This document shows positions 1-8,165 of a stretch of DNA of 64,000 nucleotides, in pieces; position 1 is the stretch's first letter; each line of letters opens with the position of its first letter. The notes beneath the pieces were generated by a model. It saw only the letters and a program-made list of their open reading frames with translations, was not told the DNA's origin and did not search any database. Source of the DNA: an uncultured Pelagibacteraceae bacterium (GTDB lineage: Bacteria; Pseudomonadota; Alphaproteobacteria; Pelagibacterales; Pelagibacteraceae); NCBI GenBank assembly GCA_902533445.1, contig CACALX010000006.1, positions 37,384 through 101,383 of the forward strand, read 5' to 3'. The position numbers were made by a program, and so were the translations under genes.

Positions 1-745
1 AAACCCCCATTTCTGGTAAACCATCTTTTTTTCTTTGTTGAATAGCAGGGTGTGGTTCAGTTACGATGTATTGATGTTCAACAGGAATGACCGGAATATC
101 TAATCCAACCATTTCACCAGTTTGCCTTGCAAAATTTCCAGAACAAGAAATTACATGTTCACACTCAATTGATCCTTTATCTGTTTCAACAATCCATCCA
201 TCTTTTGTTTGTCTCATTGATATAACAGTTGTGTTCCTATAAATCTCAGCTCCTCTATTTCTTGCGCCAGTAGCTAAAGCTTGTGTTAAATCTGCAGGTT
301 GGATGTATCCATCTTCTGGGTGTTGAATTGCTCCAACTAAATCATCTGTATGACACAGGGGCCATATTTCTTTTACTTGTTGTGGAGTTAAAAATTTTAC
401 ATCCACTCCAATTGTCCTAGCAACACCTGCGTACTGATGGTACTCATCCATTCTATCTTTCGTACTTGCTAAACGAATATTTGAAACAACACTAAAGCCA
501 ACATTTTTTCCAGTTTCTTCTTCTAAAGTTTTATAAAGATTTACCGCGTACTTATGGAGCTGACCTACAGAGTAACTCATATTAAACAAAGGCAATAAAC
601 CTGCAGCATGCCACGTTGAACCAGAGGTTAACTCTTTTCTCTCAACGAGCACTACATCTGACCAACCCTTTTTTGCTAAATGGTAAAGAGCACTTACACC
701 TACAACTCCGCCACCAACAACTACGACTTTAGTTTTTGTTTTCAT
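1..745 (-). CDS. FAD-dependent oxidoreductase, dimethylglycine/sarcosine dehydrogenase type (partial, C-terminus beyond window)
   Basis: About 248 N-terminal residues are visible; the reading frame runs off the left edge of the window. The start is the ATG at 745, with a weak purine-rich stretch upstream. The dinucleotide-binding motif GGGVVG is at residues 11-16, an acidic residue (E35) ends the second strand, and GSTWHAAG is at 42-49. In dimethylglycine and sarcosine dehydrogenases the His of this WHAAG motif carries covalent FAD. The family oxidatively demethylates N-methylated glycines; full-length members add a C-terminal GcvT-like folate domain, which cannot be checked here. It resembles the 801-aa enzyme at 8793-11198 but clearly differs in sequence. 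Substrate assignment is inference; oxidoreductase family membership is secure. Confidence 0.85.
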   Translation of the reverse strand, partial: MKTKTKVVVVGGGVVGVSALYHLAKKGWSDVVLVERKELTSGSTWHAAGLLPLFNMSYSVGQLHKYAVNLYKTLEEETGKNVGFSVVSNIRLASTKDRMDEYHQYAGVARTIGVDVKFLTPQQVKEIWPLCHTDDLVGAIQHPEDGYIQPADLTQALATGARNRGAEIYRNTTVISMRQTKDGWIVETDKGSIECEHVISCSGNFARQTGEMVGLDIPVIPVEHQYIVTEPHPAIQQRKKDGLPEMGV

Positions 746-802
746 TTCGTGATTCCTACTAAATTTTTATTAGTAACGAAACAAAAATGTATCTGGGGAT
801 AA

Positions 803-1276
803 TCAAATTGAGCTACCAAGAGGAATTGGACTTGAGACCATTGTGGTCATCCAGCAATCTTTTAAAACTCCTTCGTCTGTATATTTTTCAACCTGCCAAT
901 TGAACTTATGATAAATCTTATCCTTATCTAAAATGATGACCTCAAATTGAGCCCATTTGTCACTACTGCCAAGTTCTGTGATAGTGTGGCTTAGATGATT
1001 AATCATCATTTTATAGGAGGCTCCTTTGATCATTCGCTTAAAATTACCTAAGGGACCTGTTACTCTTTTATTGTTAGGGTGAGCAAAGGTCCAGGTTTGT
1101 TCTATCCCTCTATCTTTATATTCTAAATCATTTTGTTTGAGACCATTAAGTTGAATTTCAACAACTTCTTTTGGAGTAATATTTTTGTTTGGGTTTATCA
1201 ACTCTGAATATGAATAAACAGTAGTTAATAATAGAATAAATAAAGTACTAAATATTATTTGCAGTTTTTCTAACAT
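803..1276 (-). CDS. DUF4864-like exported or membrane-anchored protein
   Basis: A 157-aa protein with a hydrophobic N-terminal segment (about residues 7-24) that could be a signal peptide or anchor. After it comes TPKEVVEIQLNGL, then a pattern resembling DUF4864: GIEQTW-FAHP-N and TGPLGNF, with a conserved aromatic-rich C-terminus (FNWQVEKY, CWMTT). The family has no established function to my knowledge. Its start lies 29 bases inside the upstream flavoprotein gene, so the two are probably co-transcribed. DUF assignment is by remembered pattern only. Confidence 0.6.
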   Translation of the reverse strand: MLEKLQIIFSTLFILLLTTVYSYSELINPNKNITPKEVVEIQLNGLKQNDLEYKDRGIEQTWTFAHPNNKRVTGPLGNFKRMIKGASYKMMINHLSHTITELGSSDKWAQFEVIILDKDKIYHKFNWQVEKYTDEGVLKDCWMTTMVSSPIPLGSSI

Positions 1277-1817
1277 CTTCTAAGAACTCTTGTCTTTTTG
1301 AGTTACCTACAAAAGGTACCGCAAAATATCTTCGATAGGTAATGTTATATATGCCACACATATGAAATACCCCTCTTTTCAATCTTCTAATAGGTAAATT
1401 TAAAAAAAATGTGGTTATAGCTAGTCTCGGTGAACCATATGTACAAAAAATTACAGCTTTTTTATTTCTTAAATTGCCAATTGGATAACCATAGTTTCCA
1501 ACAAGTTGTTTAAATCTAAATGCCCAGGGTGGTGCCAATACTTTATCAATCCATCCTTCAACTATCGCTGGCATTCTAAAATTCCATATTGGTGCAACTA
1601 ATACAATTGTATCGCACTCTTCTATTCTCTTACGATGATCTAAAACTTCAGCACTTGGCTCTTCTCCGGCAAATACAGGATCAAATTTTTCCTTATATAA
1701 ATCTACAACGTCTACTTTGTTACCTTTTAATTCGGAGTGTTTTATAAATTCATTTTTAATTGCTGCGTTAAACGAATTCTCATTGTAATGACCGTAAACT
1801 AAGAAAATTTTCTTCAT
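1248..1817 (-). CDS. NAD(P)H dehydrogenase (quinone)-like flavodoxin-fold protein
   Basis: A 189-aa protein of the Flavodoxin_2 (NQO1/MdaB/KefF) family, which reduces quinones or similar acceptors with NAD(P)H through bound FMN or FAD. The N-terminus has the phosphate-binding loop region (YGHYNENSFN), the middle has the family signature VAPIWNFRMPAIVEGWIDKV, and FCTYGSP follows. Length is typical for the family. It overlaps the DUF4864-like gene by 29 bases. The natural acceptor cannot be read from the sequence. Confidence 0.8.
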   Translation of the reverse strand: MKKIFLVYGHYNENSFNAAIKNEFIKHSELKGNKVDVVDLYKEKFDPVFAGEEPSAEVLDHRKRIEECDTIVLVAPIWNFRMPAIVEGWIDKVLAPPWAFRFKQLVGNYGYPIGNLRNKKAVIFCTYGSPRLAITTFFLNLPIRRLKRGVFHMCGIYNITYRRYFAVPFVGNSKRQEFLEDVRKTANNI

Positions 1818-1863
1818 GATTTTTAATTAACAAAAAAAAACAAAAAAACTATAAAATTATTGA

Positions 1864-3474
1864 TTATTCTGAAGTTTTGTACTTACTATAGTTAATTATA
1901 TAGACAAATAAAATAGGCAAAATAAGCGTTAGTAAAGTTACTACAATTAACAATATCCCTAGTTCCGAATAATCTGCAGTAGTTTGGATTTCACCTGAAA
2001 CTTTATCTTTCACTTCTCTAGTAACTGTAAAAATTTGATTTAAATATTTAGTTCCTAAAGCACTTGCTGAAAGAGCCAAATTTGTGAAAGAAGCAAAAAC
2101 TGCAAAAAAAGTTGCTTTAAGATGTGAAGGAGCATTTTTAGCAATCCAAGCTAATAATGGGATCATTGATACTTGTCCCAATGGAGACTCAAGTGCTGTA
2201 TTAAGTATCGCTATAAATTTAGCATCAACTACACCTCCAGTTAATGAGGCAGTCCAGTTATGAAATCCGTAGTACATTCCAACACTTGGTAAAAATAAAA
2301 TTGCACCAGCTATACTTAATACAACAATAATTTTTGCAATTGAGTTATTAGCCATAAATGGTCTTAGTAAAACTATTCCAGCCAATGTTAAAATTGAAGC
2401 TAGTAAAGATAAAATTGAAAAAAATTGTTCGTTAAAACCAAGTTCATCAATTTCAAACCAAGTTAAACCAGGCCCAGGCCCAGGCATTGCTCTAAATATA
2501 AAGATAATTACCGCAGTACCAACAATTGTTAACCTCAAATTCTCTGGTAACTCTTTGATGAGTTTAAACATCAAAAATAAAATTATGATAACCGAACCGA
2601 TAAAAACAATCTCTTGAGCAAAAGGAACTTTGAAAGATCCAATAGACAAAGTGAAAATAACAAATATTAAACTTCCTCCGAGTATCCACCAATTAATTTT
2701 AGTTTTCTCAGATCCTCTTTCCTCTTTAAGTTCAAGTCCTTTAGATTTTAAATTTTGAATTTGTTTATTCCTTAAATATTTTGCTAAAAATACTCCTAAG
2801 ATTGAAACAACTGGGATAACTAATGCATATATATAAATTTTACCGTATAGAGCAATTTTAGCAGTTTGTTCTAGGCTATCTACATCTCTAAATAAAATTA
2901 CATTTACCAAAGCTACCAAAACTGTTCCGCCAATAATTGCAAATCGACCAAGAGTTTGCATTGTAGTATGCATGATCTTAACTTGATCTTTACTATAATC
3001 GTTTCCACTCTCATCGGTTAGTGGCACAGCTTCAACAGTCATAGCATCAGCAACGACATCTTGAATTACATAACCAACAGGAGCTAAAATTACACTGATT
3101 ACAAACCATGTCTCAACGGTGAAAATTTCTGACATGTCTTCTGTATGAATTATAAGCCCATACATAATAAGTAAACTTAATGCGATTAAAGAGGCACCAA
3201 AGTAAACCATATAATTTTTTCTATCCCATATGAGATCAACTAAATGTCCTAGAGGCATTTTTAATGCCCATGGAATTCCAGCCCAAAATCCAAGTCCAGC
3301 TAAAAAGGCTGCAGATAAATTTAAGTAGTCTTTAACAAAAAAAGTTCCAACTATTCCAGTTAATCCAGAAATACCAGCTGCAACATAAACCATCAAAGGA
3401 GGTAAATAAGTCCATTTAAATTGTCGACCTAAATCTAAAAAAGTACCGTCTAAAAATTTTAAAACTTTATTCAT
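1864..3474 (-). CDS. BT1/folate-biopterin-type MFS transporter
   Basis: A 536-aa integral membrane protein with about 12 hydrophobic segments. The N-terminal GLGFWAGIPWALKMPLGHLVDL region resembles the loop 2-3 signature of BT1/folate-biopterin transporters within the major facilitator superfamily. A run of PGPGPG precedes the seventh helix region. The protein is probably an inner-membrane symporter; folate, pterin or another substrate is possible. A folate role would suit the C1-rich surroundings, but that is inference. It sits 4 bases downstream of the CoA-binding protein gene. Confidence 0.6.
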   Translation of the reverse strand: MNKVLKFLDGTFLDLGRQFKWTYLPPLMVYVAAGISGLTGIVGTFFVKDYLNLSAAFLAGLGFWAGIPWALKMPLGHLVDLIWDRKNYMVYFGASLIALSLLIMYGLIIHTEDMSEIFTVETWFVISVILAPVGYVIQDVVADAMTVEAVPLTDESGNDYSKDQVKIMHTTMQTLGRFAIIGGTVLVALVNVILFRDVDSLEQTAKIALYGKIYIYALVIPVVSILGVFLAKYLRNKQIQNLKSKGLELKEERGSEKTKINWWILGGSLIFVIFTLSIGSFKVPFAQEIVFIGSVIIILFLMFKLIKELPENLRLTIVGTAVIIFIFRAMPGPGPGLTWFEIDELGFNEQFFSILSLLASILTLAGIVLLRPFMANNSIAKIIVVLSIAGAILFLPSVGMYYGFHNWTASLTGGVVDAKFIAILNTALESPLGQVSMIPLLAWIAKNAPSHLKATFFAVFASFTNLALSASALGTKYLNQIFTVTREVKDKVSGEIQTTADYSELGILLIVVTLLTLILPILFVYIINYSKYKTSE

Positions 3475-3478
3475 AAAA

Positions 3479-3913
3479 TTAATTACTCAAAACCGGGAAA
3501 GCCTGTCTTATTTTTAAAAAAAATTTTTGATATTCCATTTTGGTACATTTATTTTCTACATATTCTATATTATTTTTTTCTACTAGTTGCTTGGCATTTT
3601 CGTCTCTTATTCCAAGTTGCAACCATAATACTTTAGCGCCAATTTTTACTGTATCCTCTGCTATACCAAAAGCTTCTTTGGAAGGTCTAAACACATCTAC
3701 AATGTCTATAGGATATTTGATCTCTGTTATCGAAGCATAAACTTCCTCACCTAAAATTTTTTTACCCTTGGCTGAGGGGTTAACTGGATAAACTTTATAA
3801 CCATACTCTTGCATATATTTCATGACTATGGTTGACGTTTTTTTTAAATCACTACTAACACCAACCATTGCAATAGATTTAGAATTTTCTAAAATTCTCT
3901 TTATGTCACTCAT
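3479..3913 (-). CDS. CoA-binding domain protein (YccU-like)
   Basis: A 144-aa single-domain protein with the Rossmann-like CoA_binding fold. Visible marks are AMVGVSSD near the N-terminus, YGYKVYPVNP, DIVDVFRPS and LWLQLGI. These match the YccU/CoA-binding family, which is homologous to the N-terminal domain of succinyl-CoA synthetase alpha. Members bind CoA but mostly have no assigned reaction. It lies 7 bases after the 65-aa membrane protein gene in the same orientation, at the downstream end of the long minus-strand run. Confidence 0.8.
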   Translation of the reverse strand: MSDIKRILENSKSIAMVGVSSDLKKTSTIVMKYMQEYGYKVYPVNPSAKGKKILGEEVYASITEIKYPIDIVDVFRPSKEAFGIAEDTVKIGAKVLWLQLGIRDENAKQLVEKNNIEYVENKCTKMEYQKFFLKIRQAFPVLSN

Positions 3914-3920
3914 TCAATTA

Positions 3921-4118
3921 TTAATTTTCTTTTTTAATTTGTTCTTCACAGAACTTTCTTGCTTCATTCAAATCAGTAATTTTAGTCTCAGATAATTTTT
4001 GACTTCCTGCAATACAAGCATCTACTGCTCTTTTAAGATTATGATCTTTAAAATTTAATACAAAGTACATTCCAAAAATAACAAATAAAATAATGAGAAT
4101 ATTTTTTTTATTCTTCAT
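3921..4118 (-). CDS. Small membrane-anchored hypothetical protein (65 aa)
   Basis: I do not recognise this family. A lysine-rich start (MKNKKN) is followed by one transmembrane segment at about residues 6-22. A short soluble tail contains two cysteines (DACIAG and KFCEEQ) in a helical, charged sequence. Topology suggests a periplasmic tail of about 40 residues. The gene is separated from the crotonase gene by 2 bases and from the CoA-binding gene by 7, so it is very likely translated as part of that operon. Confidence 0.65.
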   Translation of the reverse strand: MKNKKNILIILFVIFGMYFVLNFKDHNLKRAVDACIAGSQKLSETKITDLNEARKFCEEQIKKEN

Positions 4119-4120
4119 TA

Positions 4121-4900
4121 TTACTCATGTTTCCAGTTTGGTTGTCTTTTTTCTAAAAAGGCTGAAATACCTTCTTTGGCATCCATTGCCATCATATTAA
4201 CAGTCATCATTTTGCTAGTGTAAGCATAAGCTTTACTTAAAGGCATTTCTAATTGTTTATAAAAAGCTTGTTTTCCAATTTTAATGGTCAAATTTGATTT
4301 AGATGCAATTTTTTTTGCAATTTTTAAAACTTCATCATTTAATTTTGAATTAGGAAAATGATCATTTATTAAACCAATTTCTTTTGCATAATTTGCTTTA
4401 ATAGGTTCTCCAGTTAACAGCATTTGCATCATTGGTTTACGATTAATTTTTCTACTAACAGCAACCATTGGTGTGCTACAAAATAATCCAATGTTTACAC
4501 CTGGTGTTGCAAATAAAGAGTCTTTTGCACTATATGCGAGATCACAACTTGCAACTAACTGACAGCCTGCTGCAAAAGCAGCGCCATGAACCTTAGCAAT
4601 AACTGGTTTTTTTCCCTCAACAATTTGCAACATAACCTTGGAGCAAAGATTAAATAACTTTTGATATTTATCTTTATTTTTTAGACTTCTAACTTCTTTT
4701 AGATTGTGACCAGCGCTAAATCCTTTACCTGCGCCCTCTATGATTATTACTTTAGTTTTTTTATCAGCATCTAATTTTTTTAATGCCTTTAATAAATCTA
4801 AAAGATTTTTGAATGATAAAGAGTTATAAGTTTTTGGTTCATCAATAATAATTGATGAAATCTCAGAATAAATTCTCTTTATTTTAATATTACTAGTCAT
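4121..4900 (-). CDS. Enoyl-CoA hydratase/isomerase family protein (ECHDC3-like)
   Basis: A 259-aa crotonase-fold protein. The oxyanion-hole segments are GKGFSAGHNLKEV near residue 60 and HGAAFAAGCQLVASCDLAY near residue 105. The stretch ATPGVNIGLFCSTP followed by LLTGEPI closely resembles the ECHDC3 subgroup rather than FadB-type hydratases. In that subgroup the usual first catalytic Glu position is not obvious, so hydratase activity should not be assumed. The stop of the 2-oxoglutarate oxygenase gene abuts this start, placing it in the same transcript. Confidence 0.8.
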   Translation of the reverse strand: MTSNIKIKRIYSEISSIIIDEPKTYNSLSFKNLLDLLKALKKLDADKKTKVIIIEGAGKGFSAGHNLKEVRSLKNKDKYQKLFNLCSKVMLQIVEGKKPVIAKVHGAAFAAGCQLVASCDLAYSAKDSLFATPGVNIGLFCSTPMVAVSRKINRKPMMQMLLTGEPIKANYAKEIGLINDHFPNSKLNDEVLKIAKKIASKSNLTIKIGKQAFYKQLEMPLSKAYAYTSKMMTVNMMAMDAKEGISAFLEKRQPNWKHE

Positions 4901-5752
4901 TTAATCAGTTAATCCGTCGGATCTAGCCTGATTTCTTTCTATATGAATTGGTAAAACTTTACCATAAATTGCTTTTGAGTGTTCTGGGGTATTAACTCTA
5001 TAAGGGTCTAAGACATAAGCTGGAATACACATATACCTAGATTTTTGACCTTCTACTTTTGTTACTCTATGCAAAGTAAATCTTCCTTTAAAAATTTGAA
5101 GATCTCCAGGTCGTAATTTAAGCTGTCTTACTCTTGATCTATCTCCTTCTAAAACTTTTTTAACCTCATCAAAATTTTCGTTTCCTGGCGCTCTAATATT
5201 TGGACAATATTCAAAAACACCTCCTTTTTCAGGTTTCTGAATCATCAAGCTTAGAGTGAATTCACAACTATCAAAATGCCAAGGAAGAATTCCATCTGGT
5301 TTCATAACATTGTACGCATGACAAGCCAAAGGGTCCGCCCATCTATAAATAGGGGAAATACCTAAACATGCAGAAACAAATTTTAAAAGTTCTTCTGTTT
5401 CATAAAGATATTTCATTTCTGAATTTTTTGGGAAACAATTTGAATTTAAATATCCATTATACCTCTCCATAAAATTTCTCTTTGGATGTTTTTCAGGTAA
5501 GCTTGTGTCATCTTTAGCATAAAGATATGCATTGATGCTTTCTTTTGACATATAAACTTCATCAAGTTGTTTTTCCAATTCTGTATTAATTACCTTTAAA
5601 GATTTAGGCAAAATAAAATTTGTAATAGTTGAACAACTATATTGGTCTAATTCTTCCTTACATTTTTTTACTAAATTTTTAATGATTGGAGAATTTAAAT
5701 CGTGAATAGGATATTTTTTTAAATCGACAATAGTGTTTAATCTATCGTTCAT
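4901..5752 (-). CDS. 2-oxoglutarate/Fe(II)-dependent oxygenase
   Basis: A 283-aa double-stranded beta-helix oxygenase. The iron-binding triad is visible: H159-F-D161 within PWHFDS, and distal H228 within TLHRV. R239 is placed to bind 2-oxoglutarate, and the LRPGDLQIFKGR strand precedes the distal His. The layout recalls the HalD/BesD-related family of amino acid hydroxylases and halogenases. The carboxylate D161 is present, which argues for hydroxylation, demethylation or cleavage rather than halogenation. It lies in the betaine/methyl operon, so an N-methylated or amino acid substrate is plausible but not shown. Confidence 0.8.
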   Translation of the reverse strand: MNDRLNTIVDLKKYPIHDLNSPIIKNLVKKCKEELDQYSCSTITNFILPKSLKVINTELEKQLDEVYMSKESINAYLYAKDDTSLPEKHPKRNFMERYNGYLNSNCFPKNSEMKYLYETEELLKFVSACLGISPIYRWADPLACHAYNVMKPDGILPWHFDSCEFTLSLMIQKPEKGGVFEYCPNIRAPGNENFDEVKKVLEGDRSRVRQLKLRPGDLQIFKGRFTLHRVTKVEGQKSRYMCIPAYVLDPYRVNTPEHSKAIYGKVLPIHIERNQARSDGLTD

Positions 5753-5758
5753 TAAAGG

Positions 5759-6133
5759 TTATTTTAATTTACCCTCTTCTCTCATTTTAGCTCTAATTTT
5801 AGTAGCTGAAATTTTTTGAGTTTCTTCATCGAGAACTATTTCCTCAATTCTATATCCAACACCTCTTCCATAACAAATATTTGTAATATTAGGTACAACC
5901 ATGATTTTAAATCTACCTTCAAACTCAGGATTTAATCTTTCTTCAATATTTTTTTTTACAGTTTCAAAATCAAATGGATTATCATCCACTCCTTGTACAT
6001 CTCTTATTTGAATACAAACTTGTCCTGTTTTTTTAATTATCTCTTTGAACAAGGCATAGTGCCCATCATGAAATGGTTGCCATCTTCCTAACATTTGCGC
6101 TGTAGGTTTTTTATTATCCCATTGATATGTCAT
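5759..6133 (-). CDS. Small cytidylyltransferase-family nucleotidyltransferase
   Basis: A 124-aa protein of the HxGH nucleotidyltransferase superfamily. The nucleotide-binding motif is H22-D-G-H25 after GRWQPF, and the second motif I108-S-A-T-K-I-R114 corresponds to ISSTxxR. The family transfers a nucleotidyl group to a phosphate or phosphonate acceptor, as in FAD, NAD, CoA or CDP-alcohol synthesis. The protein is short, barely more than the core fold. It overlaps the P-loop kinase gene by 4 bases (ATGA), a strong hint that the two act on one pathway. The acceptor is unknown. Confidence 0.78.
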   Translation of the reverse strand: MTYQWDNKKPTAQMLGRWQPFHDGHYALFKEIIKKTGQVCIQIRDVQGVDDNPFDFETVKKNIEERLNPEFEGRFKIMVVPNITNICYGRGVGYRIEEIVLDEETQKISATKIRAKMREEGKLK

Positions 6134-6540
6134 TTTTTAATCTCCTCAATTATTAACGGCGCCCATTTCTTAGCATCCTGAGTTGTTACATGGTAGTCAA
6201 AATTTTTTGGATTAACAAACATTTGATTGGTATCTTCAAATCTACATTTCTTTATTGTATCTACCCAAATTCTAAAATCTGCTGGAAACATACTTCTTGC
6301 CTCTGGTGTAGGAGCAACAAAGTCTGCAATTACAAAATGACCGTCACCCTTTAATTTTAGAGCAAATTCTGCCATTCTTTTAGCTTGTCTTACTCTACCT
6401 TCCTCTGAAAAATCCCAATCATCAGCTGCTTTTCTAACTTCATCAGCATTTAATCTTTTAGCATTTAAAAGAGGTGCCATTTCATCTGATAGAGTTGTTT
6501 TGCCTGCACCAGGTAATCCCATTACTAAAATTATTTTCAT
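6130..6540 (-). CDS. Adenylylsulfate-kinase-like P-loop kinase
   Basis: A 136-aa P-loop NTPase. Walker A is GLPGAGKTT at residues 8-16. DEVRKAADDWDFSEEGR and FVIADFVAPTPEAR resemble the acceptor-binding segments of APS kinase (CysC). It is shorter than CysC (about 200 aa), so it may phosphorylate a different small molecule. It overlaps by 4 bases with the downstream nucleotidyltransferase and by 1 base with the M24 gene stop. Kinase class is well supported; substrate is open. Confidence 0.75.
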   Translation of the reverse strand: MKIILVMGLPGAGKTTLSDEMAPLLNAKRLNADEVRKAADDWDFSEEGRVRQAKRMAEFALKLKGDGHFVIADFVAPTPEARSMFPADFRIWVDTIKKCRFEDTNQMFVNPKNFDYHVTTQDAKKWAPLIIEEIKK

Positions 6541-7775
6541 TAAATGTCTTCTAACGGATGATGGGACATTAATTCAAGTCCATTTTCGCCAATTAGGTAT
6601 TGTTGCTCAAGTTTAACACCTTCTTTACCACCTACTTTACCAATATAGCTCTCAACTGTTATGGTCATATTTTTTTGAAACGTTCCACCACGCTCACCAC
6701 CATCTGTTGGATATCTAATTGCAGGCCACTCATCACATAAACCAATTCCATGAACCATTACTGAGTATCGGTTTGGATAATATTCCTTAGGTAATACCCA
6801 GGATTTTTCTGTAAATTCCCTAAAATTCACTCCATTTTTTATTAATCTAGAATTAAAGTCTATTTGCTCCATAGCCATTGAATATAATTTTTTTTGTTCA
6901 TCATTAAATTTATTTCCTACAACAAAAGCTCTAGAAATATCTGCACAATATCCATAAGGGCCTACCATATCCGTATCAAAAGCAACTATTTCTCCTTGTT
7001 GAATAACTTTATTACTACTTTCTTGCATCCATGGATTTGTTCTTTCACCAGAAGATAAAATCCTACACTCAATCCATTCACCTCCATTTTCAATGTTTGT
7101 TTTATGTAGAATTGACCACAATTCATCTTCTGTCATTCCAGGTTTGAGATCAGATCTCATCTTAGATACACCTTTTTCTGCAACTTCTATTGCTGCTTTC
7201 ATACAAGTTAATTCATCAGGTGATTTTATTAATCTTGCTTGTTCTAAAATTAATTTTGCATCTACAACTTCAATACCTTCTTTATTTAAAGCTGCAACCG
7301 CAGGACCATTTAAAACATCGATTGCAATTTTTTTTGATTTAAAATAATTGTTTGATAAATCTTTTACTTCATTTATCCATTTTGATAATTGTAAATTTGC
7401 CTGGTCTCCATTGCTAAAATAATCCCATGTGATTGCGGGTCTTATTTCATCAATTAGATTTAAATGCTTTGATAATATTTCACAATTAAAATATTCATAA
7501 AGAATTGTTGGCCCATTGACTGGAACAAAACAATATCTTGTTAAATTATGCATATTATAGACACTCATGTTGACTGTATCTAAAGCATAACGAACATTCA
7601 CTGGATCAAATAGAATACAAGCCTCTAAATTGTTTTTAACCAATTCTTTTCTAACCCTATCTAAACGATATGATCTTAACTTATCGAAATCAATCTCGTC
7701 TTCTCTTAATCTTTTTTTAGTAATAAAATTTTGCCTTGGTTTAATTTCTGGAGCTATTTTTCTTTTAAATTTCAT
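6540..7775 (-). CDS. M24 family metalloenzyme, DddP-type (candidate DMSP lyase)
   Basis: A 411-aa pita-bread protein. The six metal ligands of the fold are visible: D267 and D269 (FDTD), D279 (ADISR), H342 (VHGIG), E375 (VESY) and E390 (KLEQQ). The spacing of D, D and D (+2, +12) and the segments GGEWIECRIL, RTNPWMQES and HGIGLCDEWP closely match the DMSP lyase DddP as I remember it, better than classical Xaa-Pro aminopeptidase. DddP cleaves dimethylsulfoniopropionate to dimethylsulfide and acrylate. Some DddP-like homologues lack that activity, so function needs assay. An acrylate role might link to the crotonase at 4121-4900 (inference). Confidence 0.72.
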   Translation of the reverse strand: MKFKRKIAPEIKPRQNFITKKRLREDEIDFDKLRSYRLDRVRKELVKNNLEACILFDPVNVRYALDTVNMSVYNMHNLTRYCFVPVNGPTILYEYFNCEILSKHLNLIDEIRPAITWDYFSNGDQANLQLSKWINEVKDLSNNYFKSKKIAIDVLNGPAVAALNKEGIEVVDAKLILEQARLIKSPDELTCMKAAIEVAEKGVSKMRSDLKPGMTEDELWSILHKTNIENGGEWIECRILSSGERTNPWMQESSNKVIQQGEIVAFDTDMVGPYGYCADISRAFVVGNKFNDEQKKLYSMAMEQIDFNSRLIKNGVNFREFTEKSWVLPKEYYPNRYSVMVHGIGLCDEWPAIRYPTDGGERGGTFQKNMTITVESYIGKVGGKEGVKLEQQYLIGENGLELMSHHPLEDI

Positions 7776-7793
7776 GATTTTATAAATAATATA

Positions 7794-8165
7794 TTAAAAT
7801 TCATAAAAAGTATATTTCGCTAAAATTTCCTCACCTGGTTCAATATCTTTTAATGAAACTAAATAAAAATACTTTAAATTATTATTGTTTTTATCTTCAG
7901 GTGTCTCTTTGATTTTCTCTTGAATATTCTGACCAAAGTCATATTTAGGGAAAGTGTTTGATGATAATTTAGTTACATTTGGATTTTTTGAGTGATTATA
8001 GAAACCACCAAGAGGAGTTCTAATATACATGTCTTGAAAATCATCGTCTTTCACATGTGATATCCCTATAAAAGAATTTTTCTTAATTTTGGTTTTAGAA
8101 AATAAGCCCAAACCATCAATTTTTGAGTCTTTTATTGTAAGATTTTTTGGCAACGGTCTATACAT
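7794..8165 (-). CDS. SET domain protein
   Basis: A 123-aa protein consisting of a compact SET domain. Visible marks are DGLGLFSKTKI near residue 17, the substrate/SAM segment GGFYNHSKNPN near residue 53, and PGEEILAKYTFYEF at the C-terminus. SET domains use S-adenosylmethionine to methylate protein lysines. Bacterial short SET proteins are scattered and mostly uncharacterised. Its start lies 8 bases inside the 3' end of the SAM-methyltransferase gene, so translation is probably coupled. Confidence 0.72.
   Translation of the reverse strand: MYRPLPKNLTIKDSKIDGLGLFSKTKIKKNSFIGISHVKDDDFQDMYIRTPLGGFYNHSKNPNVTKLSSNTFPKYDFGQNIQEKIKETPEDKNNNNLKYFYLVSLKDIEPGEEILAKYTFYEF

Noticed and set aside
2472..2489. 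Short tandem repeat of GGCCCA type
   Set aside because: It encodes PGPGPG within the BT1-type transporter in frame and is a local coding repeat, not a mobile or regulatory element.
4901..5752. Possible amino acid halogenase of the BesD/HalD type
   Set aside because: Halogenases replace the iron-binding carboxylate by Gly or Ala. Here HFD retains the Asp (D161), so hydroxylase-type chemistry is expected.
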